Of a DNA stretch of 19,254 nt, positions 1 to 6,901 are shown in pieces. The stretch is from the NCBI GenBank assembly GCA_004293385.1, contig RDYO01000012.1, forward strand, positions 1 to 19,254. The letters run 5' to 3'. The stretch's first letter is position 1. Each line of letters opens with the position of its first letter. Origin of the DNA: Verrucomicrobiota bacterium (GTDB lineage: Bacteria; Verrucomicrobiota; Verrucomicrobiia; Opitutales; UBA953). A program made the position numbers and the translations under genes. The notes under the pieces were generated by a model. The model searched no databases, was not told the DNA's origin, and was given only the letters and a program-made list of their open reading frames with translations.

Positions 1-293
1 CGGCCCTTGCCGTCACCCGCCACGACGAGCGCGGCGAAGTTGAAGCGACGGCCGCCTTTGACGACCTTGGAGCAGCGGTTGATGTGGACGACCTTGTCGT
101 TGTATTCGGAAGCAGGACCGTCGTTGCGGTTGTCGCGACGAGGACCACGGCCAGGGCCGCCGGGACCGTTACGACGGCCACCGGGACCACCGGGGCCACC
201 AGGACCACGACGATCGCCGCCGGGGCCGGAACGGCCGGGGGCAGCGGAAGCGGGGGCGGCAGGAGCCGCGGCGGGGGTGTTTTCAGCGCTCAT
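1..293 (-). CDS. rpsE: Small ribosomal subunit protein uS5, N-terminal part (C-terminus beyond window edge)
   Basis: Translation from the ATG at 293 gives 97 residues before the left edge. Residues 66-97 (DKVVHINRCSKVVKGGRRF followed by NFAALVVAGDGKG) match the start of the S5 dsRNA-binding-like domain, which sits in the 30S body, contributes to decoding accuracy and lies by the mRNA entry site. Ahead of it is an unusual extension of about 60 residues: an Ala/Pro stretch (residues 7-19), then Gly/Pro/Arg-rich repeats (GPGGPGGPGG at 30-39) and a basic RRDNRN patch. E. coli S5 has only about 10-15 residues there. The start lies 4 nt after the rplR stop with no Shine-Dalgarno, so translational coupling is likely. 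The identity is secure; the role of the extension is unknown. Confidence 0.95.
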   Translation of the reverse strand, partial: MSAENTPAAAPAAPASAAPGRSGPGGDRRGPGGPGGPGGRRNGPGGPGRGPRRDNRNDGPASEYNDKVVHINRCSKVVKGGRRFNFAALVVAGDGKG

Positions 294-297
294 GAAA

Positions 298-660
298 TTA
301 GAAAGTCAGGCCGGCCTGGCGGGCGGCTTCGGCGAAGGACTTGACGGTGCCATGGTAGCGGCGACCGGCGCGGTCGAAGACCACGGTGGTGAGACCGGCG
401 GCCTTGGCCTTGGCGCCGAAGGCAGCGCCGAAAGCGGTCGCACCGGCGACGTTGGCCTTCAGCTTCTGGCCGCGGAGATCCTTGGAGGTGGTCGCGAGGG
501 AGACGAGGGTCACGCCCTTGTCGTCGTCGATGGCCTGGGCGTAGAGATGCACGTGGGTCATCTTGAGCGCGAGGCGCGGGCGGGCGGCGGTGCCACGCAC
601 CGTCTTGCGGATGCGCCAGCGACGCTTCTGCGCCAGGAGATTCTTCTTCTGCAGTTTCAT
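298..660 (-). CDS. rplR: Large ribosomal subunit protein uL18
   Basis: The 120-residue product has the L18 pattern: a basic N-terminus (MKLQKKNLLAQKRRWRIRK), then VRGTAARPRL, then HVHLYAQAIDDDKGVTLVS and a C-terminal GRRYHGTVKSFAEAARQAGL. L18 binds 5S rRNA and helps load it, with L5, into the central protuberance of the 50S subunit. The length is normal for the family. It lies between rplF (23 nt upstream) and rpsE (4 nt downstream), its usual place in the spc operon. No Shine-Dalgarno is seen before the ATG. Confidence 0.97.
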   Translation of the reverse strand: MKLQKKNLLAQKRRWRIRKTVRGTAARPRLALKMTHVHLYAQAIDDDKGVTLVSLATTSKDLRGQKLKANVAGATAFGAAFGAKAKAAGLTTVVFDRAGRRYHGTVKSFAEAARQAGLTF

Positions 661-683
661 GGAATGTGTTCGGTTCGGGCGGA

Positions 684-1250
684 TTAGGCCGTCTTCTTGC
701 CCTCCTTGCGGCGGACGAATTCGCCTTCGACGCGGACGCCCTTGCCCTTGTAAGGCTCGACGGGCTTGTACAGCTTGATCGAAGAGGCGACCTGGCCGAC
801 CATGTGGCGGTCGGGACCGGTGATGACGAGCTTGGTGCCGTCGGTGACGACGACCTTCACGCCGGCCGGGATGGTGTACTTGATCGGGTGCGAATATCCG
901 AGGGCGAGGTCAAGGACGTTGCCCTTGAGGATGGCCTTGAAACCGACGCCTTCGATCAGAAGGGTCTTGGTGTATTCGGTGGCGACGCCTTCGCACATGT
1001 TGCGGATGATGGCGCGGACGGTGCCGTGGAGGGCGCCGGCGGTGCCGGGCTTCACGACCTTGCCGGCGGCGTCCTTGACCTCGGTGAGGTCAGTGACGTT
1101 GACGACCTTGGCGTCGGCGACGACGCCGATCTCCTTCGGGAAGGGTTTCGAGAGTTCGCCCTTGGGCCCCTTGACGACGACGACATTGTCCTTCACGGAC
1201 ACGGTCACCTTGTCGGGGATGTTGACGGGCTGCTTACCAATTCGGCTCAT
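684..1250 (-). CDS. rplF: Large ribosomal subunit protein uL6
   Basis: The 188-residue protein begins MSRIGKQPVNIPDKV, the usual L6 opening, and carries the second-domain signature PYKGKGVRVEGEFVRRKEGK at its C-terminus. L6 has two similar alpha/beta domains that bind 23S rRNA near the sarcin-ricin loop, where translation factors act. It is slightly longer than the usual 175-180 residues because of a loop around residues 55-70 (TEVKDAAGKVVKPG). The spacer before its ATG is the pyrimidine-rich CCCACCCTTAAAC, without a Shine-Dalgarno. It is in the conserved spc order between rpsH and rplR. Confidence 0.97.
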   Translation of the reverse strand: MSRIGKQPVNIPDKVTVSVKDNVVVVKGPKGELSKPFPKEIGVVADAKVVNVTDLTEVKDAAGKVVKPGTAGALHGTVRAIIRNMCEGVATEYTKTLLIEGVGFKAILKGNVLDLALGYSHPIKYTIPAGVKVVVTDGTKLVITGPDRHMVGQVASSIKLYKPVEPYKGKGVRVEGEFVRRKEGKKTA

Positions 1251-1278
1251 TGAGTTGCTTGTTTAAGGGTGGGACGGG

Positions 1279-1677
1279 TTACCAGACCTTCGCGAGGAGC
1301 TCGCCGCCGACTTTCTGGCGACGGGCTTCGGCGTCGGTCATGACGCCACGGGAGGTGGTCAGGATGGAGACGCCCATGCCGCCGATGACCTTGGGGACGG
1401 AGCTGTAGCCGGCATAGATGCGGCGACCAGGGGTCGAGACGCGTTCGATGCTGGTGATCGCCGGGACGCCGGCGACGTACTTGAGGGTGAGTTCGAGGAC
1501 GGGCAGGCCTTCGCGCTCGGCCTTGCGGGCGGAGGCGACGTAACCGGCGTCGACGAGGATCTTGGCGACGCCTTCGCGAAGGCGGGACCACTGGACGGTG
1601 ATCACGGCCTTCTGGGCCTGTGAACCGTTGCGGATGGAGGTGAGGAAATCCCCGATGGTGTCAGTAGAAGCGGACAT
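1279..1677 (-). CDS. rpsH: Small ribosomal subunit protein uS8
   Basis: The 132-residue S8 starts MSASTDTIGDFLTSIRNG and carries the family hallmark near the C-terminus: VSTPGRRIYAGY, then a Gly-rich turn, SRGVMTDAEARRQKVGGE and a terminal AKVW. S8 binds helix 21 of 16S rRNA early in 30S assembly; in E. coli it also represses the spc operon by binding a mimic of that helix near rplE. I did not see an obvious S8-site mimic in the short gaps around rplE here. The sequence before the ATG is A-rich (AAAGAAAAAACAAAACC) rather than Shine-Dalgarno-like. Confidence 0.97.
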   Translation of the reverse strand: MSASTDTIGDFLTSIRNGSQAQKAVITVQWSRLREGVAKILVDAGYVASARKAEREGLPVLELTLKYVAGVPAITSIERVSTPGRRIYAGYSSVPKVIGGMGVSILTTSRGVMTDAEARRQKVGGELLAKVW

Positions 1678-1698
1678 GGTTTTGTTTTTTCTTTTGGA

Positions 1699-2004
1699 TT
1701 ACCAGGAGGCCTTGGTGACGCCGGGAATCTGGCCGTTGAGCGCGAGCTCGCGGAAGGTGATACGGGAAAGGCCGAACTTGCGGATGAACGCACGCGGACG
1801 ACCGGAGATGGAACAGCGGTTCTTCTGACGGACCTTCGAGGAACTGCGGGGCAGCTTCGCGAGGGTGCGCTGGGCGTCGTAGAAAGCTTCTTCGGTGACC
1901 TTGGGGTCGGCGAGGACCTTCTTGAGTTCGGCGCGCTTGGCGGCGTACTTCTTGACGAGGCGTTCGCGCTTGAGGGCGCGCTGGATGACGGACTTCTTGG
2001 CCAT
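1699..2004 (-). CDS. rpsN: Small ribosomal subunit protein uS14, long zinc-free form
   Basis: The 101-residue protein ends with NRCSISGRPRAFIRKFGLS and IPGVTKASW, the S14 signature. It is the long, zinc-independent (C-minus) form: only one Cys (in NRCS) remains of the CxxC-x12-CxxC site found in the 61-residue zinc form. S14 joins the 30S head late in assembly and contacts S3 and S10. Two S14 types often alternate under zinc limitation; only this one is in the window. It lies between rplE and rpsH, with CTCCTTACCAGC before its ATG. Confidence 0.97.
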   Translation of the reverse strand: MAKKSVIQRALKRERLVKKYAAKRAELKKVLADPKVTEEAFYDAQRTLAKLPRSSSKVRQKNRCSISGRPRAFIRKFGLSRITFRELALNGQIPGVTKASW

Positions 2005-2023
2005 GCTGGTAAGGAGTTAGGGG

Positions 2024-2611
2024 TTAGGCCTTGGCGGCGGTGGCGGCGGCCGCGTCGGCGGCGCTGGAGCGGCGGAACGGCATGCCGAGGAGGCGGAGCA
2101 GTTCGCGGCCTTCATCGTCCGTGGTGGCGGAGGTCACGATGATGACGTCCATGCCGATGTTGGCGCGCTGGGAGCCGTCGGCCTGGGTTTCCGGGAAGAT
2201 GGTGTGGTCGACGATGCCGAGGGAGTAGTTGCCGCGGCCGTCGAGACGGTTGGAGGTACCGCGGAAGTCGCGGATCATCGGGAGGGCCACCGCGGTAAGG
2301 CGGAGGTAGAATTCCCACATGCGGGCGCCACGGAGGGTGACCATGCAGCCGAGGGTCATGCCTTCGCGCACCTTGAAGGCGGCGACGGACTTGGAGGCCT
2401 TGGTGATGACCGGCTTCTGGCCGGAGAGCTTGGTGAGGTCCTTCACGACTTCGGCGATGTGGCCTTTGTCGGCTTCGGCCTTGAAGGCGGAGTTGAGGAC
2501 GATCTTCTTCAGGTTCGGGACCTGGTGGATGTTCTTGTAACCGCGGCTCTTGAGGAGCTCGGGGACGACCTTCTCGAGGTAGTACTTCTTCAGATAAGGA
2601 ACGGATGCCAT
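2024..2611 (-). CDS. rplE: Large ribosomal subunit protein uL5
   Basis: The 195-residue protein has the L5 core: SGQKPVITKASKSVAAFKVR, then EGMTLGCMVTLRGARMWEF, IRDFRGTSNRLDGRGNYSLG, and MDVIIVTSATTDDEGRELL ending in LGMPF. L5 binds 5S rRNA and forms a bridge between 50S and the 30S head. It is about 15 residues longer than usual because of an Ala-rich tail (ADAAAATAAKA) after the conserved end. That tail recalls the low-complexity extension of S5 from the same operon. No Shine-Dalgarno is seen before the ATG. Confidence 0.97.
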   Translation of the reverse strand: MASVPYLKKYYLEKVVPELLKSRGYKNIHQVPNLKKIVLNSAFKAEADKGHIAEVVKDLTKLSGQKPVITKASKSVAAFKVREGMTLGCMVTLRGARMWEFYLRLTAVALPMIRDFRGTSNRLDGRGNYSLGIVDHTIFPETQADGSQRANIGMDVIIVTSATTDDEGRELLRLLGMPFRRSSAADAAAATAAKA

Positions 2612-2644
2612 TTGCGTGTTAATTCTCGGGTGGTTTCGTCAGGT

Positions 2645-2917
2645 TTACTTCTTGGCGGCCTTGGCCGGCTTCTTGGCGCGACGGGCGTCCCAGAGGGAGC
2701 CGAGCATCACGTTGGAGCGATGGATGGGGGCTTCCTTCTCGGTGATGCCGCCCTGCCCGTCCTGGGTGCGCTTCAGGTGGCGCTTGACGAGGTTCAGGCC
2801 CTCGATGGTGACGCGTTCGTCGGCACGGTTGTAGCTGACGACTTTGCCGCGCTTGCCTTTTTCGGCGCCGGAGATGACGACGACTTCGTCACCCTTCTTG
2901 ATGTCGGTCTTGGACAT
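2645..2917 (-). CDS. rplX: Large ribosomal subunit protein uL24
   Basis: The 90-residue product begins MSKTDIKKGDEVVVISGAEK, a KOW motif (residues 6-33) continuing GKRGKVVSYN. It then has VTIEGLNLVKRHLKRTQDGQ and EAPIHRSNVML, as in L24. L24 initiates 50S assembly by binding the 5' region of 23S rRNA and lies near the exit tunnel. It is about 10 residues shorter than typical, ending in a Lys/Ala tail. Its start is only 5 nt beyond the rplN stop, consistent with coupled translation. Confidence 0.96.
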   Translation of the reverse strand: MSKTDIKKGDEVVVISGAEKGKRGKVVSYNRADERVTIEGLNLVKRHLKRTQDGQGGITEKEAPIHRSNVMLGSLWDARRAKKPAKAAKK

Positions 2918-2922
2918 GGTGT

Positions 2923-3288
2923 TCAGAGTACCTCGGGGGCGAGGGAGATGATCTTCATGAAGTTCTTGCTGCGGAGTTCGCGAGCAACGGGCCCGAAGAT
3001 GCGGGTGCCCTTGGGGTTGCCGTTTTCGTCGAGGATGACGACGGCATTGGTGTCGAAGCGCAGGTAGCTGCCGTCCGCGCGGCGGATCGGAGCGACGGTG
3101 CGCACGATGACGGCGCGGCAGACCGAGCCCTTCTTCACCTGGGCGTCAGGGGTGGAGTCCTTGACGGAGCAGATGATGATGTCACCCACGCCGGCGGTGT
3201 CGGTGAGCTGGCCGAGACGGCGGATCATGCGGACCCTGCGGGCCCCGGTATTGTCGGCTACTTCGAGCCGGGAAAGCATCTGAATCAT
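2923..3288 (-). CDS. rplN: Large ribosomal subunit protein uL14
   Basis: The 121-residue protein is a full-length L14: MIQMLSRLEVADNTGARRVR at the start, GDIIICSVKDSTP in the middle, and GPVARELRSKNFMKIISLAP at the end. L14 is a five-stranded beta barrel on the intersubunit face, forming bridges with 16S rRNA and contacting L19 and L3. The spacer before the ATG is GACCCTTCTTACA, one of the clearest examples of the pyrimidine-rich motif described in the findings. It lies in the normal place between rpsQ and rplX. Confidence 0.97.
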   Translation of the reverse strand: MIQMLSRLEVADNTGARRVRMIRRLGQLTDTAGVGDIIICSVKDSTPDAQVKKGSVCRAVIVRTVAPIRRADGSYLRFDTNAVVILDENGNPKGTRIFGPVARELRSKNFMKIISLAPEVL

Positions 3289-3320
3289 TGTAAGAAGGGT
3301 CTGAGGTTAGGTGGGGCCGT

Positions 3321-3605
3321 TCAGTCTTCGATGGACTGGGCGGCGATCTTCGCGGCTTCGACGACGCGGACGACGCGCCAGCGCTTCAGCTTGGAAAGGG
3401 GGCGGGTCTCCATGATCTCGACCTTGTCGCCGGGCTTGCACTCGTTCTTCTCGTCGTGCGCGTGCAGGACGGTACGGCGCTTGACTTCCTTGCCGTACAC
3501 GGGGTGCGGCACGGTGTACTGGTAGTTGACCTTGATGGTCTTGTCTCCCGAGCGGGAGGCGACGAGACCCAGGAGGGTCTTGCGGTTGGAGCGGTCTTCG
3601 GACAT
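3321..3605 (-). CDS. rpsQ: Small ribosomal subunit protein uS17
   Basis: The 94-residue protein has the S17 pattern: RKTLLGLVASRSGDKTIKV, then HPVYGKEVKRR, then a basic OB-fold strand set with CKPGDKVEIMETRPLSKLKR. S17 is a primary 16S rRNA binder in the 30S body. Its C-terminal tail (AAKIAAQSIED) is slightly longer than the 84-residue E. coli protein. The start is preceded by CGCTTTTACCG directly before the ATG, with no Shine-Dalgarno. It sits between rpmC and rplN as usual. Confidence 0.97.
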   Translation of the reverse strand: MSEDRSNRKTLLGLVASRSGDKTIKVNYQYTVPHPVYGKEVKRRTVLHAHDEKNECKPGDKVEIMETRPLSKLKRWRVVRVVEAAKIAAQSIED

Positions 3606-3629
3606 CGGTAAAAGCGTTTGGAGGGTGGA

Positions 3630-3860
3630 TTACTTCTTCTTCGCCGGAGCGGACTTGCCGGAAAGGACGGTCATGCAACGGGCTACGTCGCGGCGCAGGG
3701 CGCGGAAACGGGCGGAATTCTCGACGGCGCCGGTGGCCTTCTTGAGGCGCAGGCTGAGGAGCTCTTCGCGGGCTTCGCGGATGCGCTTCTGCAGTTCGGC
3801 GGGAGCCAGGGGGCGCAGGGCCGTGGCGGCGGTGGGCTTATCTTTCCGGTAGGTGGACAT
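3630..3860 (-). CDS. rpmC: Large ribosomal subunit protein uL29
   Basis: The 76-residue product has the L29 two-helix core from about residue 17, with LAPAELQKRIREAREELLSL and then SARFRALRRDVARCMTVL. L29 lies at the peptide exit tunnel next to L23 and helps dock the signal recognition particle and trigger factor. There is a polar N-terminal extension of about 15 residues (MSTYRKDKPTAATAL) and a basic C-terminal tail (SAPAKKK). No other in-frame Met exists, so the start at 3860 is the only ATG choice. The leader GACCCTTTTCACCG abuts the start codon. Confidence 0.95.
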   Translation of the reverse strand: MSTYRKDKPTAATALRPLAPAELQKRIREAREELLSLRLKKATGAVENSARFRALRRDVARCMTVLSGKSAPAKKK

Positions 3861-3901
3861 CGGTGAAAAGGGTCAGTTATGGGTGGTCGGGGCCGGTTGC
3901 A

Positions 3902-4330
3902 TCAATACTTTTCGAGCTCTTCGCGGGCGACGAAGCGGCAGCGGAGCTGGAGCTTGGTGTCGGCGAGGCGCATGGCTTCACGGGCGACGCTGATCGGCAC
4001 GCCGGCGACTTCGAAGAGCATGGTGCCCGGCTTGATGCAGGCCACGTAGTACTCGACGCTACCCTTACCGGAGCCCATTCGGACTTCGGCCGGCTTCTTG
4101 GTCACCGGGGTGTGGGGGAAGATGCGCATCCACATCTTGCCCTTGCGCTTCAGGGCGCGGGAGATGGCGATACGGGCGGCTTCGATCTGGTTGGCCGGAA
4201 CGCGGCCGCGATCGAGGGACTGGATGCCGAAGTCGCCGAAGGACAGCGTGTTGCACGCCGTGGCGTTGCCGCGGATCTTGCCCTTACGGTGCTTGCGCCA
4301 CTTGGTGCGAGCGGGTTGGAGATTGGCCAT
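3902..4330 (-). CDS. rplP: Large ribosomal subunit protein uL16
   Basis: The 142-residue protein is L16 by its basic N-terminus (PARTKWRKHRKGKIRG), the central AEVRMGSGKGSVEYYVACIK and the Ala/Arg-rich C-terminal helix. L16 sits by the A-site tRNA elbow and 23S helix 38, and is needed for late 50S maturation. The Arg in VRMG corresponds to the hydroxylated Arg of E. coli L16, so the modification site is preserved. The length is close to the family norm of about 136-140. The gene lies between rpsC and rpmC in the conserved S10 order. Confidence 0.97.
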   Translation of the reverse strand: MANLQPARTKWRKHRKGKIRGNATACNTLSFGDFGIQSLDRGRVPANQIEAARIAISRALKRKGKMWMRIFPHTPVTKKPAEVRMGSGKGSVEYYVACIKPGTMLFEVAGVPISVAREAMRLADTKLQLRCRFVAREELEKY

Positions 4331-4363
4331 GTTGGTCTAGAAGGTGAAGGTTGGGAGGGAGGC

Positions 4364-5005
4364 TTAGAACTCGGAGTCCTTGGAGCAGATCCAGCACTTG
4401 ATGCCGACCTTGCCGGCCAGGGTGCGGGCTTCGGTGAAGCCGTAGTCGATGTTCTCGCGGAGGGTGTGGAGCGGGACGCGACCGACGCGAGCGGACTCGA
4501 CGCGGGCGATTTCAGCGCCACCGAGACGACCGCCGAGGCGGATACGGATGCCGTCGGCACCGTTGGTCATGGTGGTCTGGACGGCCTTCTTCATGGCGCG
4601 GCGGAAGGAGATGCGGCGCTCGAGCTGCAGGGCGATGTTCTCGGCGACGAGCTGGGCCACGAGGTCGGGGCGCTTCACTTCGTTCACTTCGAGGATGATG
4701 TCGTCAATACGGGCCTTGCCGGCGACCTTCTGGATCTCAGCGCGGAGGTTCTTGAGCTCATCGCCCTTGCGGCCGATGACGACGCCCGGGCGGGCGGTCC
4801 AGATGCGGACGCGGACCTTCTGGCCGGCGCGCTCGATGAAGATACGCGGCACGGCGGCCTGGCGGAGCTTCTCCTTGAGGAACTCGCGGATGCGGTAGTC
4901 CTCGAGGATGTTGGCCGGGAAGTCGCGCTTGGTGGCGTACCAGCGGGATTCCCAGTTACGGCGGACGGCTAGACGGAAGCCGATCGGATTTACTTTCTGG
5001 CCCAT
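4364..5005 (-). CDS. rpsC: Small ribosomal subunit protein uS3
   Basis: The 213-residue protein opens with MGQKVNPIGFRLAVRRNWES, the S3 hallmark. It has a KH type II RNA-binding domain whose GxxG loop is GRKG at residues 78-81. The C-terminal domain includes NGADGIRIRLGGRLGGAEIA. S3 lines the mRNA entry channel with S4 and S5 and has helicase activity on structured mRNA. The protein ends at WICSKDSEF without the basic tail present in E. coli (233 residues), which is a normal length for several phyla. Ten nt separate it from rplV. Confidence 0.97.
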   Translation of the reverse strand: MGQKVNPIGFRLAVRRNWESRWYATKRDFPANILEDYRIREFLKEKLRQAAVPRIFIERAGQKVRVRIWTARPGVVIGRKGDELKNLRAEIQKVAGKARIDDIILEVNEVKRPDLVAQLVAENIALQLERRISFRRAMKKAVQTTMTNGADGIRIRLGGRLGGAEIARVESARVGRVPLHTLRENIDYGFTEARTLAGKVGIKCWICSKDSEF

Positions 5006-5015
5006 GTTTCGAAAA

Positions 5016-5354
5016 TTACTTGGTGGCGGAACCCAGAGCCACGCGGATGTGGCTCATGGACTTGTGGATAGGGTGGGCGGAACCGCGGGCGGCCGGCATC
5101 GAACGCTTGATGACCGGACCCTGGTTGACCGTCGCGGAGACGATCACGAGGTCGCTGCTGGAGAGGTTGTGGTTGTTCTCGGCGTTGGCGATCGCGCTGG
5201 CGAGCGTCTTGCCCAGGAGGCGGGCGGACTTACGCGGGATGAAGCGGAGGAGCTGGATGGCTTCCTCGGCGGGGAGGCCCTGGATCTGGCGCGCGACTTC
5301 GCGGACCTTCTGGGGCGACATACGGGCAAAACGGGTGGTGGCGTGGACTTCCAT
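5016..5354 (-). CDS. rplV: Large ribosomal subunit protein uL22
   Basis: I place the start at the ATG at 5354, giving 112 residues beginning MEVHATTRFARMSPQKVREV. This matches the family length and the usual start of L22. The conserved C-terminus (RSMPAARGSAHPIHKSMSHI) forms the long beta hairpin that lines the exit tunnel and, in other bacteria, carries macrolide resistance mutations. The frame stays open upstream to 5513, but that stretch is Ser/Pro/Ala-rich, overlaps the preceding gene in another frame and does not resemble L22. The gene follows the inserted secreted protein by 19 nt, with CCCAACCTTTACC in the spacer. Confidence 0.95.
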   Translation of the reverse strand: MEVHATTRFARMSPQKVREVARQIQGLPAEEAIQLLRFIPRKSARLLGKTLASAIANAENNHNLSSSDLVIVSATVNQGPVIKRSMPAARGSAHPIHKSMSHIRVALGSATK

Positions 5355-5373
5355 GACTTTGGTAAAGGTTGGG

Positions 5374-5712
5374 TTAGATGCGGGAGTTGGCGCGGAGGGT
5401 GACGAGGTCGCCGGCGGTGATCGCGGCGGAGGGGTCGAGGGAGAGGATGAGGGCGACCGAGCGGCGGAGGCCGGCTTCGGCGATGACGACGGCGCCGAAG
5501 GCGCGGCCATCACGGCTCACATTGCAGACCGTACCGGGGCGGAAGCCGCGGTCGTGTCCACCATCCAAGACCACCAGATCCGTCGCGCGGGCGGAGACGA
5601 CCGCGACGACCGGAGCCTTGCCATCCGCTTCGGCCGCACCAGGCGCACGCACTTCCGCGCCGACCGCGGTGGCGGCGACGAGAAGGGCGGACATGGTGAG
5701 GACGTTGCGCAC
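5374..5712 (-). CDS. Small secreted protein of unknown function with FlgT_C-like/SH3-like domain, inserted in the S10 operon
   Basis: The 112-residue product is not a ribosomal protein, although it lies 9 nt after rpsS and 19 nt before rplV. It starts with GTG at 5712 (the codon is read from the sequence). An ATG at 5694 exists, but starting there would lose the Arg at the head of the signal peptide. Residues 1-19 look like a Sec signal peptide with a VGA/E cleavage site. After a short Ala/Gly linker, residues 36-108 read VVAVVSARATDLVVLDGG, then DRGFRPGTVCNVSRDGRAFG, a RRSVALIL strand and AGDLVTLR. This is the pattern of the small beta-barrel domain related to the FlgT C-terminal domain, common in secreted proteins of Verrucomicrobia-like bacteria. 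One Cys is present (C63). The family assignment is tentative, and the function and the reason for its position are unknown. Confidence 0.8.
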   Translation of the reverse strand: MRNVLTMSALLVAATAVGAEVRAPGAAEADGKAPVVAVVSARATDLVVLDGGHDRGFRPGTVCNVSRDGRAFGAVVIAEAGLRRSVALILSLDPSAAITAGDLVTLRANSRI

Positions 5713-5721
5713 GGAGGAGGA

Positions 5722-6000
5722 TTACTGGGCTTCCTTGCGGGAGGGCTGGGTGTGCTGGCGGAAAGTGCGCGTCGGAGCGAACTCGCCGAGCTTATGACCG
5801 ACCATGTTCTCCGTCACATAGACGGGGACGAAGGCCTTGCCGTTATGGACTTCGAGGTTGAGGCCGATGAAGTCCGGGGTGACCGTCGAGCGGCGCGACC
5901 AGGTCTTGATCGGCTTACGGCTGTTGGCCTTCTGGGCGACGGTGACTTTGTCGACGAGGTGGGAGTCGACATAGAAACCCTTTTTGCGGGAGCGTGCCAT
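5722..6000 (-). CDS. rpsS: Small ribosomal subunit protein uS19
   Basis: The 92-residue protein starts MARSRKKGFYVDSHLVDKV and contains the S19 core KTWSRRSTVTPDFIGLNLEV, then YVTENMVGHKLGEFAPTRTF. S19 forms a complex with S13 in the 30S head and contacts the A site and the intersubunit bridge to 5S/L5. The length matches the family (about 92). In the standard S10 operon the next gene is rplV; here a secreted protein gene intervenes after 9 nt. The spacer before the ATG is GAACCTCTCTTAAC. Confidence 0.97.
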   Translation of the reverse strand: MARSRKKGFYVDSHLVDKVTVAQKANSRKPIKTWSRRSTVTPDFIGLNLEVHNGKAFVPVYVTENMVGHKLGEFAPTRTFRQHTQPSRKEAQ

Positions 6001-6022
6001 GTTAAGAGAGGTTCAGTGAGGG

Positions 6023-6883
6023 TTAGACCTGCTTCACCTTGCGGCCGTTGCGGCGCAGGATGATCTGGTTATTGGAGGCCTTCGCCTTGGTGCGGGTCGG
6101 GAAGCCCTTGGCGAGCTGGCCCCACGGGGACTTGAGGTGCTGACGACCGCCGCCACCCTTCTTCTTACCGCCGCCACCGCCGTTCGGGTGGTCGACCGGG
6201 TTCATGGACATACCACGCTGGCGAGGACGGATGCCCTTCCAGCGGCTGCGGCCGGCCTTACCGAGGCTGGCGTTGTGGTGGTCGACGTTGCCGACGATGC
6301 CCACGGTGGCGCGGCAATCGGCGTTGAGGTAGCGCTGTTCGCCCGAAGGCATGCGCAGGATCGCACGGCCGGCTTCGAGGCCGAGGAGCTGGGCGAAGCC
6401 GCCGGCGGAGCGGGCGAGCTGACCACCCTTGCCGGGTTCGATCTCGATGCAGTGGATGAAAGTGGCCGGAGGAATCAGGCTCAGCGGCAGGGAGAGACCA
6501 GGGGTCAGCTGTTCCTGCGCGGTGTTGGTGCTGACGACCTTGTCGCCGACCTTGAGGCCATCCGGAGCGAGGATGTAGTTCAGGGTCTTGTCGGCGTACT
6601 CGATGAGGGCCAGGTGGGCGGTGCGGTTCGGATCGTACTCGATCCGGATGACGGTGGCCGGCGCGTCGAGGCGATCGCGACGGAAGTCGATGGCGCGATA
6701 GAGCTTCTTGTGACCTCCGCCACGACGACGGGAGGTGATGCGGCCGTAACAGTTACGGCCCATCGCGCGGTGCTTGAATTCAGTGAGCGAGCGCTCGGGG
6801 CGACCGGCGTGCAGGCCCTCGGTCTTCACGCGCACTAGGAAGCGCGTGCCGGGGGTGATGGGACGATGAGTGATGATGGGCAT
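6023..6883 (-). CDS. rplB: Large ribosomal subunit protein uL2
   Basis: The 286-residue protein is L2: GRITSRRRGGGHKKLYR near the N-terminus, the RNA-binding OB fold with YILAPDGLKVGD, the SH3-like domain with GKGGQLARSAG, and RGMSMNPVDHPNGGG near the C-terminus. H232 in VDHP matches E. coli H229, the conserved residue tied to peptidyl transferase activity. The second His of the usual HPHGGGEG motif is Asn (N234), followed by an unusual Gly5-Lys3-Gly4 run (235-246). The end, QHLKSPWGQLAKGFPTR, follows the family again. A weak GGAGC lies about 10 nt before the ATG, one of the few Shine-Dalgarno-like sites in the locus. Confidence 0.97.
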   Translation of the reverse strand: MPIITHRPITPGTRFLVRVKTEGLHAGRPERSLTEFKHRAMGRNCYGRITSRRRGGGHKKLYRAIDFRRDRLDAPATVIRIEYDPNRTAHLALIEYADKTLNYILAPDGLKVGDKVVSTNTAQEQLTPGLSLPLSLIPPATFIHCIEIEPGKGGQLARSAGGFAQLLGLEAGRAILRMPSGEQRYLNADCRATVGIVGNVDHHNASLGKAGRSRWKGIRPRQRGMSMNPVDHPNGGGGGKKKGGGGRQHLKSPWGQLAKGFPTRTKAKASNNQIILRRNGRKVKQV

Positions 6884-6901
6884 GGCTTGGCTGCTCCGAG
6901 A

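Noticed and set aside
5355..5513. N-terminal extension of rplV to an upstream ATG at 5513
   Set aside because: Ser/Pro/Ala low-complexity translation that overlaps the secreted protein gene in another frame; L22 of normal length starts at 5354.
5713..5720. GGAGGAGG near the start of the secreted protein gene as its ribosome binding site
   Set aside because: The purine run is on the plus strand; on the coding (minus) strand it reads CCTCCTCC, which cannot act as a Shine-Dalgarno.
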